NCBI GenBank assembly: GCA_016458225.1
Contig: JAEMGR010000041.1
Span: 1-64,000, forward strand
DNA from: Myxococcaceae bacterium JPH2
GTDB taxonomy: Bacteria > Myxococcota > Myxococcia > Myxococcales > Myxococcaceae
Length of the DNA: 64,000 bases
Direction: 5' to 3'
Under the pieces are notes generated by a model. The model made no database searches. It had not been told where the DNA came from and worked only from the letters and a program-made list of their open reading frames with translations. Of this stretch, positions 1-12,000 are shown one piece after another (position 1 is the stretch's first letter; every line of letters begins with the position of its first letter). The translations under genes and the position numbers were made by a program.

Positions 1-3000
1 ACCTCTCACGGCAAGCTCGACCGTCGTGCCCTCCCTCCTCCCGAGGCCACCGATGCAGCAGCAGCGGCTCACGTCGCGCCGCGCACTCCCACGGAGGAAC
101 TGCTCGCCGGACTCTGGGCGGAGGTGTTGCGACTGGAGCGTGTCGGCGCCGAGGACGATTTCTTCGCGCTCGGGGGGCACTCACTGCTGGCCACGCAGGT
201 CGTGGCGCGCTTGCGCAGCACCTTCCGGATCGATCTCCCGCTGCGAGCACTCTTCGAGTCACCCACGGTGGCTCGGCTCGCCGCGAACATCGATGCCGTG
301 CTCCAGGCCCACCACGGCAGTGAGATTCCGCCACTCGTCCCCACCGCGTCCGAGGCCGATGCCCCGCTGTCGTTCGCGCAGCAACGCCTGTGGTTCCTGG
401 ATCAACTCCAGCCCGGGACGGGCACGTACAACATGCCCCGAGCGCTCCGGCTGGAAGGGCTGCTGGACGTCGCTGCCCTGGAGCGTGCCTTCACCGAACT
501 GCTCCATCGTCACGCGGCGCTCCGCACGTCATTCCCCCAGCAGGACGGCGAACCCACGCAACGCATCACGCCGTCCGGTCCCTTTGCCCTGGAGGTCCTC
601 GACCTGAGTGCCCGGGAGGATCGCGAGGATGCAGCCCGCCGCCTGACCGAAGCCGAAGCCTCAACGCCCTTCTTGCTCGCCACCGGGCCCGCGATCCGCG
701 TTCGCCTGCTTCGTCTGGAGGCGCGCCGCCACATCCTCCTCCTGACGATGCATCACATCGTCTCGGATGGATGGACCATGGGCATCCTCGTGCGCGAGCT
801 GTCCGAGCTGTACCAGGCCTTCACGCGCGACCTGCCCTCGCCCCTGTCGAAGCTTGGCCCGAGCTACGCCGACTATGCGCGCTGGCAACGCAGCTGGCTC
901 CAGGGAGAGCACCTGGATCAGCAGCGCGAGTGGTGGCGCAAGCAGCTCGCGGGAGCAAACCAGGCGCTCGAACTGCCCACCGACTTCCCACGTCCGCCCA
1001 CGCAGTCCTTCGACGGCGCGACGCTCCACTTCCAGCTCCCCCTCGCGCTGAGCGAGTCGCTCCAAGCGCTCGGACGGAAGCACGGCGCCACGCTGTTCAT
1101 GACGTTGCTCGCCTCCATCCAGACGCTGCTGGCGCGTCACGCGGGACAGGAGGACATCGTCGTCGGCTCGCCCATCGCGGGGCGCCGCTTCGCGGAGCTG
1201 GAGGGACTCGTCGGCCTCTTCGTCAACACCATCGCCCTGCGCTCACGTCTGGATGATGACCCCACGTTCGTTCAGCTTCTCGGTCGCGTGCGCGAGGCCA
1301 CGCTCGGCGCGTATGCCCACCAGGACATCCCCTTCGAGAAGCTCGTCGAGGAGCTTCAGCCCCGCCGAGACCTGAGCCGCGCCCCGCTCTTCCAGGCGAT
1401 GCTCATCCTCCAGAACGCGCCGCAGTCGGTCGCGGATGCCTCAGTTCCCGACGCCCTCACCATCCAGCCCATCGAGGTGGACAACGGCGCGGCGAAGTTC
1501 GACCTCACGTTCACCTTCACGGCCTCCAGCCAGGGACTGGTCGGTGCGCTGAACTACGCCACCGCGCTGTTCCAAGAGGACACCGCGCGGCGCATGCTCG
1601 CGAGGCTGCGTGTCCTGCTGGAGGCCGTGGTCCAGACACCTGAGTCCCGCGTCCAGGACCTTCCCCTGCTCACGAGCGACGAGCGGCGGGAGGTGCTGCG
1701 AGCCTGGAACGACACCGCGCGCCCCTTCGACGCCACGTGCCTCCATCTCCAGTTCGAGGCGCAAGCCTCGCGGACACCCGATGCGCTCGCGGTCGCCTTC
1801 GGAGACACACGACTCACGTACCGACAGCTCCACGAGCGGGTGCTGCGCATGTCTCGCCAGCTCCGCGACTTCGGACTCCAGGCGGACGAGCGCGTGGCCC
1901 TGTGTGTGCGCCGCTCGCCGGACATGGTCGTGGCGCTGCTGGCCATCCTTCACGCGGGTGGCGCCTACGTCCCGCTGGATCCGGCCTATCCCATCGAGCG
2001 CCTGACCTGGATGCTCCAGGACTCTGGCGCGAAGGTCCTCCTCACGCAGCGGGACCTGCTCGGCTTCATCCCCGCGGAGGGACTCCCGACCGTCCTCCTC
2101 GACGAGGTCGCCCAGGCGCCCGAGTCAGCCCTCCCACCGAGCGACGTGCGAGCGGACAATCTCGCGTACATCATCTACACGTCGGGCAGCACGGGACGCC
2201 CCAAGGGCGTCATGGTGACGCATCGGACCGCAGCCAACTTCCTGCACGCGATGGATGCGCTGCTGGACAAGAACGCGGGCGGCACATGGCTGGCCGTCAC
2301 CAGCATCTCCTTCGACATCCACGTCCTGGAGCTGCTGTGGACATTGTCGCGAGGCTTCCACGTCGTCCTGCATGACGAGCAGGCCGCGGCCCGAGGCGCC
2401 GCGCTCCCACTCCCGGAAGTGCTGCGTCGCCACACCATCACCCACTTGCAGTGCACGCCGCCCTTCGCGCGAGCGCTGCTCCTGGCGCCCGAGTCCCTCG
2501 CCTCGCTCGGCGCACTGCGGCACCTGATGATGGGCGGCGAGGCCCTGCCGCGCCCGCTGGCTGAACAGCTCAAACAGGTCCTGCCCAGCACGGCGCTGAC
2601 GAACATGTACGGGCCGACCGAGGTCACCGTCTGGTCCTCCACGCACACCGTCGCCTCGGGGGAGGACTCCGCGACCGTCTCCATTGGCGCGCCCGTCGCG
2701 AACACCCAGTACTACGTGCTCGACACGAAGGGACGGCCCACGCCCCGGGGCGTTCCCGGTGAGCTGTTCATCGCGGGTGCTGGCGTGGTGCGCGGCTATC
2801 ACGGACGACCGGAGCTCACGGCGGAGCGGTTCATTCCAGATGCGTATTCGGATCGTCCGGGCGCGCGCATGTACCGCACGGGAGACCTGGCGCGCTGGCG
2901 GCATGACGGCACGCTCGACTTCCTCGGCCGCACCGACTTCCAGGTGAAGGTGCGAGGCTTCCGCATCGAACTCGGCGAGGTTGAAGCAGTCCTCGCACGC

Positions 3001-6000
3001 CACGAAGCCGTGCGTCAGGCGGTGGTGGGCGCGCAGCAAGACAGCGCGGGAGACGGCCGGCTGGTGGCCTGGGTCGTGCCAACCACTGGGAACGGGGTGA
3101 GCGCGAGCGCCCTGCGCGAGTACGCCCGCAAGCACCTGCCCGAGCACATGGTTCCATCGCTCGTGGTGCCAATGGACGCCTTCCCGCTCACGCCGAGCGG
3201 CAAGGTGGATCGCAAGGCGCTGCCTTCGCCCGACACGTCGGGGTTGGAGCGCCGGCACGTGCCCCCCGCCACGGAAGCGGAGCAGCGCGTCGCGGACATC
3301 TACGCGGAGCTCCTCGGCGTTCCCACCGTGGGCGCCACGGATGGGTTCTTCGAGTTGGGAGGCCACTCCTTGCTCGCCACGCGGCTGATGTCGCGCATCC
3401 GCAACGCGTTCGCGGTGGAGCTGCCGCTCCAGGTGGTCTTCGAGGCGCCGACGGTGGCCGCCCTCGCCGCACGCATCGAGGCGTCGCTGCGGACTGGCGC
3501 CCACGCCGCGCGGGCCGCCATCGAGCCCGTGTCTCGCACGGACGAGCTTCCCGCGACGCACGCGCAGCAGCGCCTGTGGCTGCTCGATCAGCTCGCGCCA
3601 GGGAGCCCCGCCTACAACATCCCCATCGCCCTGCCGCTGTCCGGCACCTTGGACGTCGAGGCGCTCCGACAGGCCCTCGAGGCACTCGTGCATCGCCACG
3701 AATCGCTGCGCACGCGCTTCCGAGAGGGAACAGCCGGGCCGGTGCAGGTCATCGAGGCACCGTCTTCGCTGACACTCGACCTCGTCGATCTGCGTGAGCA
3801 GCCACGCGAGCACCGAGAGGCCGAGGCGGCGCGGCTCGCGGAGGCCGATGCGCAGCGGCCCTTCGACTTGGGGACGGGGCCGCTCTTGCGCGCTTCGCTC
3901 ATCGTCTTGGAGGAGCACGAGCACGTGCTGCTCCTCAACGTCCACCACATCATCTCGGACGGCTGGTCCCTGGGAGTGATGGTGCGCGAGATGGCGGAGC
4001 TGTATCGCGGCTTCACCTCGGGCACGCCCGCGCGCCTCGCGCCGCTCCCGTACCAGTTCGTCGACCACGCGGTGTGGCAGCGACGCTGGCTGGAGTCCGG
4101 TGAGCTGGAGCGTCAGCTCGCGTGGTGGAAGACGCAACTCGATGACGTGCCGAGAGAGCTGGAGCTGCCCACGGACCGTCCGCGCGTCCATCGCGACATT
4201 CCCCGGGGCGAGCACCTGTCGGTGAACCTGCCGCTCGCGCTGTCCGAGGCGCTGGAGGCGTTCTGCATCCGAGAAGGCGTCACGCCCTACATGTTCCTGC
4301 TCGCCGGGTTCCAGCTCTTGCTGGCGCGCTACTCGGGACAGGACGACATCAACGTGGGCTCGCCGCTCTCGGGGCGCGATCGCTCCGAGATGGAGGGGCT
4401 GGTCGGCTTCTTCACGAACACGGTGGTGATGCGCACGCGCTTGGGAGGAGACCCCACCGTGCGCGAGCTGCTGCGCCGCGTCCGCACCACCACGCTGGAT
4501 GCCTTCGCCCATCAGCATGTCCCGTATGAGCAGCTCCAGCCCATGCGCGACCTGCGGCAGGCCCCGCTCTTCCAGGTCATGTTCATCCTGCAGAACATGC
4601 CGCCCGCGGAGCTGGCGGTGACGGGCCTCACGTTCCGCCACGTGACGCGCCAGCCTCGGGCCGCCAAGTTCGACCTGACGCTCACCCTGCTGCGAGGCCC
4701 GCAGGGCTTCACCGGCGACCTGGAGTACGCCAGCGACCTGTTCGACCCCTCCACGGTCGCCAGGATGATGCGGCACCTGGAGACCTTGCTCGCGGCGTTC
4801 CTCGCGAAGCCCGAGCAGCGCGTCTCCACGCTGGACCTGCTCGGCGGAGAGGAGCGGGCCCAGCTCCTGTTCGCCTGGAACGACACGCGCGCGGACTTCC
4901 CCGACGCGTGCATCCACACCCTCTTCGAGGCACAAGCGCGCCGTGCCCCGCGCGCCATCGCCGCCCGCTACGAGGGCGTGGACCTCACGTACCAGGAGCT
5001 GGATGCCCGAGCGAACCAACTCGCGCACGCGCTGCGACGCCGAGGCGTGGGGCCCGAGACGCGCGTGGCCCTGAGCGTCGAGCGCTCGCTGGATGTGGTC
5101 ATCGGATTGCTGGGCATCCTCAAGTCCGGCGGCGCGTGGGTCCCAGTGGATCCGCAGCTCCCGCGCGAACGCCTGGCCTTCATGCTGGAGGACAGCGAGG
5201 CCGCCGCCCTGGTGACACGCGCGTCGCTGCTGGAGCGATTCCCCGCGTCGCTCCATCCCCAAGCGCTCTGCCTGGACACGGATGCCGGGACGCTCGCGCG
5301 GGAGAGCGCCGAGGCGCCTCGGTCCGGAGTGACGCCCGAGCACCTCGCCTACCTGCTCTACACGAGCGGCAGCACGGGCAAGCCCAAGGGCACGGCGATC
5401 ATCCACCGGGCCGTGGCCAACCTCGTCACACACGAGGCGGTGGCGTATGGCATTGGCCCCGGCAGCCGCGTGTTGCAGTTCGCCAGCCTGAGCTTCGACC
5501 TGTCGGTGGAGGAGATCTTCACCACGCTCTGCACCGGTGGAACGCTGGTGCTCGCGCCGCTGGAGAAGCTGATGCCCGGCGTGCCGCTCCAGGAGTTCCT
5601 GCGCGCCGAGGCCCTCACGGTCATCAGCCTCACGCCCGCCGCCCTGGCCGCCACGTCTCCCGAGGGACTGCCCGCCCTGCGCACGGTCATCTCCGGCGGA
5701 GAGGCGCTGCCGGTGGATGTCCTCGCCCGATGGGCCCCCTCGCGAACGGTCCTCAACACCTACGGCCCCACCGAGGCCACGGTCGTGGCGACGCTCGCGG
5801 AGGTCCGCGCGGATGGTCGCCGTCCCTCCATCGGTCGTCCGCTCGCCAACGTCCGCGCCTACGTGCTCGACGCGCAGGGCTCCCCCGTGCCCATCGGCGT
5901 GAAGGGCGAGCTGTATCTGGGCGGCGTCGGCGTGGCGCGAGGCTACCCAGGCCGCCCGTCGCTCACCGCCGAGCGCTTCATCCCGGATGCGCTGGGCACC

Positions 6001-9000
6001 GAGCCCGGAGCCCGGCTCTATCGCACGGGTGACGTGGTCCGCTGGCGCGATGACGGCACGTTGGACTTCGTGGGCCGCGCCGATGCACAGGTGAAGGTGC
6101 GCGGCTTCCGCATCGAGCTGGGTGAAGTGGAGGCCGCGCTCGCGCGACTGCCGCAGGTGCGCGAGGCCGTGGTGTTGGCGCGCGAGGACGGGCCCGGTGG
6201 GAAGCGGCTCGTCGGCTACGTCGTGGCACACGAGGGCGTGGAGACCGAAGGCACGCAGGTACGCGAGGCGCTCAAGGCCGAGCTGCCCGAGTACATGGTC
6301 CCCTCCGCGGTCGTCGTCCTCCCGCGCCTGCCGCTGACCTCCAACGGCAAGGTGGACCGCAAGGCCCTCCCCGCGCCGGACTACTCGGGAGACGCGCGCG
6401 CCTACGTCGCGCCCGCGACGCCCACCGAGGAGCAGCTCGCGGCGCTGTATGGCCAGTTGCTCGGCGTCCCGCGCGTGAGCGCCCGTGACAGCTTCTTCGA
6501 CCTGGGAGGCCACTCGCTCCTGGCGACACAGGCCATCAGCCGGATCCGCCAGGGCTTCGCGGTGGAGCTGCCGCTGCGCACCCTGTTCGAGGCCCCCACC
6601 GTCGAGGGACTCGCGCGTCGCATCGACTCGGCCCTCGCGGGACAGGGACTCTCGCCGACGCCGCGGCAGGCCCGCGCGCGTCCGGTCCTGCCCCAGCCCA
6701 TCCTCCCGCTGGAGGAGGCCGCCGCGAACGAAGCCCTGCGCCCGACGCCCGTCGAGGAGCAAGGTGTCCCCGAGGCCTGGAACGCCACGGACACGGCCTA
6801 TGCGCCCGACGCATATCCCGTCCGGGGGCTCGCGGAACAAGCCGCGCGTCATCCCGAGCGCCTCGCGGTCGAGGGGAACGGCACGCGCCTCACCTATCGA
6901 GAGCTGTACGACCGCGTGCTGCGCATCTCCGGTCGACTTCAAGCCCTGGGCGTCCGAGCGGATGACCGCGTCGCGCTGTGCGTGCGCCGGTCTCCCGAGA
7001 TGGTCGCGGCGATGTACGCCATCCACCACGCGGGCGCGGCCTACCTGCCGCTGGATCCGAGCTACCCCGTCGACCGCCTGGGCTGGATGCTCCAGGACTC
7101 GGGTGCGCGGGTGCTCATCACCGAGTCCCCGTTGTTGGGGCTCGTGCCCACGGAGGATCGCACCGTCGTCCTGCTCGACGAGGCGATGCAGGGCCCGCCT
7201 GCCACGGCGGAGGGCGCGGTCCATCCCGACAACATCGCGTACGTCATCTACACCTCGGGCAGCACCGGCCGCCCCAAGGGCGTGATGGTTCCGCACCGAG
7301 CCGTCACCAACTTCCTGCCGACGCTGGATGGGCCGCTCGAGAGCGCTCGGCCCGGCACGTGGTTGGCCGTCACCAGCATCTCCTTCGACATCCACGTCCT
7401 GGAGTTGCTGTGGACGCTGTCGCGCGGCCTCCAGGTCATCCTCCACGACGAGCACGCCGCCGCCCGAGGCACCGCGCCGTCCCTGTCACGGCTGCTCCGC
7501 GAGAACACCGTCACCCACTTCCAGTGCACGCCCGCGTTCTCGCGCTCGTTGGTGCTCGCGCCGGACTCCCTCCCGTTCCTCGGCTCGCTGCGACACATGA
7601 TCGTCGGTGGCGAGGCGCTCTCGGGTCCGCTCGGCCAGAGCCTGCGCGCGGCCCTGCCGCAGGCAGCGCTCACCAACATGTACGGGCCCACGGAGACCAC
7701 CGTCTACTCGACCCGCTACCCGGTGCCGGAGGGAGAGCTTCCGGCCACGGTCTCCATCGGCACGCCGCTCGCCAACACGCGCGTGTACGTGCTGGATGCC
7801 GAGGGGCAGCGCGTGCCCGTGGGCGTTCCCGGTGAGCTGTACATCGCGGGCGACGGCGTGGTGCGTGGCTATCACGGACGCCCCGACCTCACGGCCGAGC
7901 GCTTCGTGCCGGATCCGTTCTCGACGACGCCGGGTGCTCGCATGTATCGCAGCGGCGACCTGACGCACTGGAGCACCGAAGGCACGCTCGAGTTCATGGG
8001 CCGCACGGACTTCCAGGTGAAGGTGCGCGGCTTCCGCATCGAGCTGGGCGAGGTCGAGGCCGTCCTCGCGCGACACCCGGACGTGCGCCAGGTGGTCGCG
8101 GGCGCGCACCGCGATGCCTCGGGCGATGGGCGCCTGGTGGCCTGGGTGGTGCCACAGCCGGGGATGGACGTGAACGCGACCGCCCTGCGCGAGCACGCAC
8201 GCCAGCACCTGCCCGAGCACATGGTGCCGTCGCTCTTCACCGCGATGGAGTCCTTCCCCCTCACGCCCAACGGCAAGGTGGATCGCAAGGCGCTGCCCGC
8301 ACCGGACGCCTCTGGACTGGCACATCAGTACGTCGCGCCCGCGTCCGCGCGAGAGCGACAGGTCGCGGACCTCTACGCCAGCCTGCTCCGCGTGGGACGC
8401 GTGGGAGCCCTGGACAGCTTCTTCGAGCTGGGCGGTCACTCCCTGAGCGCGACCCAGGTCCTCTCCCGCATCCGGCAATCCTTCGGGGTCGACCTCCCGC
8501 TGAGCGACTTCTTCTCCGCCGCCACGGTGCGAGCCGTGGCGCGGCGAATCGACGAAGAGGCCGCGTCACAGCCCGTCACGACCTTGCCCGCCCTGAGGGC
8601 ACGACAGGACATCGAGCATCCACCGCTCTCCTTCGCGCAGCAGCGCCTGTGGTTCCTCGCGAAGCTCGAGCCCGACAGCGCCTCGTACAACATCCCCGTC
8701 GCGGTGCTCCTGGACGGTGTGCTCGACGTGGCCGCACTCGCGGGCGCCTTCCGCGACCTCCAGCTGCGACATGAGTCGCTGCGCACCACCTTCCACGAGC
8801 ACGCCCATCAGCCGTTCCAGCACATCGAGGCTCGGCCCGCGTTGCCCGCGAGCTGGGTGGACCTGAGCGGGCCTTCGAGCCAGGCGGCAGACACCCTCGT
8901 GCGAGACCTCTTCCAGTACGAGGCATGGCTGCCCTTCGACGTGGAGACGGGCCCCCTGTGGCGCGTCCTCGTGGCGCGTCTGTCGGAGGAGCGGCACGCG

Positions 9001-12000
9001 CTGCTGCTCACGATGCACCACGCCATCTCGGATGGCTGGTCCATGGGTGTGCTCATCCAGGAGCTGACCGCGCTCTACTCCGCGCGAGCGACCGGAGTGG
9101 CTCCGCGTTTGGAGCCGCTCCCCATCCAGTACGCGGACTTTGCGCTCTGGCAACGGGACTGGCTGCGCGATGACGTGTTGGAGGCCCAGCTCGACTGGTG
9201 GAAGGGCCAGCTCCAGGGCGCGCCGTCGTTCCTGGCCCTGCCCACGGACAAGCCACGGCCCGCCACGCGCAGCGTCCACGGCGCGGCGCATCCGTTCCAG
9301 TTCCCTCGGGAACTCTCCGACGCGCTGCACGCGCTCTGTCGCCAGGAAGGCGTCACGCCGTCCATGGTCATTCTCGCGGCGTTCCAGCTCCTGCTGTCCT
9401 GGTACAGCGGACAGGACGACATCAGCGTGGGCTCGCCCATCGCGGGCCGGACGCAGCCGGAGCTGGAGGGGCTCATCGGCTTCTTCGTCAACACGCTGGT
9501 GCTGCGCACCCGCCTCGACGGAGTCACGACCTTCCGCGAACTGCTCGACCGCGTGCGCACCCTGACGCTCGGGGCCTACGCGCATCAGGACGTCCCGTTC
9601 GAGAAGCTCGTGGAGGCGCTGCGCCCCGAGCGCGTCCCGGGCCGCTCGCCGCTCTTCCAGGTCATGGTCGCGTACCAGAACGCCCCCATGCCCGAGGTGC
9701 TGGGGCCCCAGCTGCGGATGTCGCCCTACAAGCTGGAGCACCGCGCCGCGCTGTTCGATCTCACCCTGGCCATCAGTGACCGAGGCCAGGGGCTTCGTGG
9801 ACAGCTCGAATACAGCACCGACCTGTTCGAGCCCTCCACGGCGGCGCGCATCGTGGGACACCTGCGCATGCTCCTGGAGTCGGTCCTCGCGAATCCCTCG
9901 CGACCGCTCGCGACCGTCTCGCTGCTGACGGAGGACGAGCGCCGGCTCCTCATGGAGCGCTGGCGCGACGCGGACGCCGCGACCCTCGCCGACGCCAGCC
10001 TCTATCGCCTGTTCAAGGCAAAGGCGCTGGCGACCCCGGACGCGCTCGCGGCGGAGTGGGAAGGCCACACGCTCACGTGGCGGGAGCTGCACGAACGCGC
10101 CCGCACCATCTACCGGGCACTGCTCGCCCAAGGCGTCCTCTCGCTTCCCGCCGCGCCGCCCGTGGTCGCCGTGCCGCGCACGGAGTCGCTGCCGCTCTCC
10201 TTCGCGCAGCAACGCCTGTGGCTGATCCACCAACTCGAACCGGACAGCCCCAGCTACAACATCCCCTCGGCGGTCCGCCTGGAGGGCGCGCTGCACGTCG
10301 ACGCGCTCCAGCAGGGACTCTCGGAGCTGGTGCGTCGGCACGAGGCGCTGCGCACGCTGTTCCAGGAGCACGCGGGCAACCCCGTCCAGCGCATCCTGCC
10401 GCCGACGCCGTTGGAGCTGACGCGCGTGGACCTGATGCACCTCGGCGCGGGCGCGTTGGACGAGGCCCGACGCCTCGTGTTCGACGAGAGCACGCGGGGT
10501 TTCGACCTCGCCAAGGGGCCGCTGCTGCGGGCCTCGCTCCTGAAGCTCAAGCCCGAGGAGCACCTGCTCGTGCTCAACATGCACCACATCGTCTCGGACG
10601 GCTGGTCCATGGGCGTGCTGGTGCGCGAGCTGGCCGCGCTCTACCAAGCCTTCTCCGAGCGACGCCCGTCACCGCTCCCCGAGCTACCGCTGCAGTACGC
10701 CGACTTCGCCGTGTGGCAACGAAAGTGGCTCGACGGTGACGCGCTCGACGCGCAGCTCACCTATTGGAAGCGGCAGCTCACGGGAGCGCCCGCGATGCTC
10801 GAGCTGCCCACGGACAAGCCGCGCCCCGCCGTGCAGACCTCGCGCGGCGCCTATGTCCCCGTGCAGTTCTCCACCGCGCAGAGCGAGGCGCTCGCCACGC
10901 TCTGCCAGCGCGAGGGCGTCACGCCGTTCATGGCCCTGCTGGCCCTCTGGCAGGTGCTGCTCGCCCGGTACTCAGGGCAGGAGGACATCAGCGTCGGCTC
11001 GCCCATCGCGGGCCGTCAGCGCGGCGAGACGGAGAGCCTCATCGGCTTCTTCGTCAACACGCTCGTCCTCCGAGGACGCGTGGAGGGCGCGCGATCCTTC
11101 CGACAGCTCGTCCAGGACGCGAAGGAGACCGCGCTCGGAGCGTACGCACACCAGGATCTCCCCTTCGAGAAGCTCGTCGAGGAACTCCAACCACAGCGCA
11201 GCCTCAGCCACTCGCCGCTGTTCCAGGTGCTGCTCGTGCTGCAGAACACGCCGGCCACCACGCTCGCCCTGCCGGGGCTCACCTTCCTGCCCTTCGAGCG
11301 GGACTTCGAAGCCGCGAAGGCCGACCTCACCCTGTCCCTGGTCCAGGCGCCCACCGGACTGTCTGGCTGGCTGGGCTACCGCACGGACCTCTTCGAGCGA
11401 CGGACGGTGCTTCAGCTCGTCGAGCACCTGCGCACGTTGATGGACTCGGCGCTCGCGAATCCGGAGGCACGGCTCGACTCGCTGTCGTGGCTGACCGCCT
11501 CGGAGCGGACGCGCGTGCTGGAGACCCTCCAGGTCGCGCCGCTCGTGGAGACCCCGCCTCGCCTCCTGCACACGCTCATCGCGGAGCAGGCGGCACAGCA
11601 TCCCGAGCGCCCCGCGGTCGCGAGTGAGGGACGCGTCCTCACGTATGGCGAGCTGGACGCACGGGCGAATCAGCTCGCGTGGCACTTGCGAGAACTGGGA
11701 GTGGGGCCGGACGCTCGCGTCGCGCTCTGCCTGGAGCGCTCGGTGGACACGGTCATCGCCCTGCTTGGCATCTGGAAGGCAGGGGGCGCGTATGTCCCGA
11801 TGGATCCCGCCCAGCCGTCGCTGCGCCTGCAGTCCCTGGTGGAAGAGATCGGCGCCGCCGCGCTGGTGACCGTCACCACCCGCTCCCAGACCCTGCAAAC
11901 GCCCCATACGCCGCACGTATGCCTGGATGGCGATGCACCGCGAATCACGCGGCATCCCACGTCCGCGCCTTCCGTCACCCAGCATCCGGAGCAACTGGCC

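Noticed and set aside
1730-3225. A1 and A3 as hosts of an embedded flavin monooxygenase
   Set aside because: Their FDIxVLELLWTLSRG segment resembles A domains that carry such insertions, but the spacing between the core motifs is normal and no extra domain is present.
2125-7455. A 1776-codon open frame on the minus strand opposite the NRPS
   Set aside because: It is composed of Arg/Gly/Ala/Glu/His-rich low-information sequence and mirrors the codon bias of the real + strand gene. Similar long shadows lie at 10972-12681, 22661-25144 (minus), 39680-44164 and 44481-46127 (plus).
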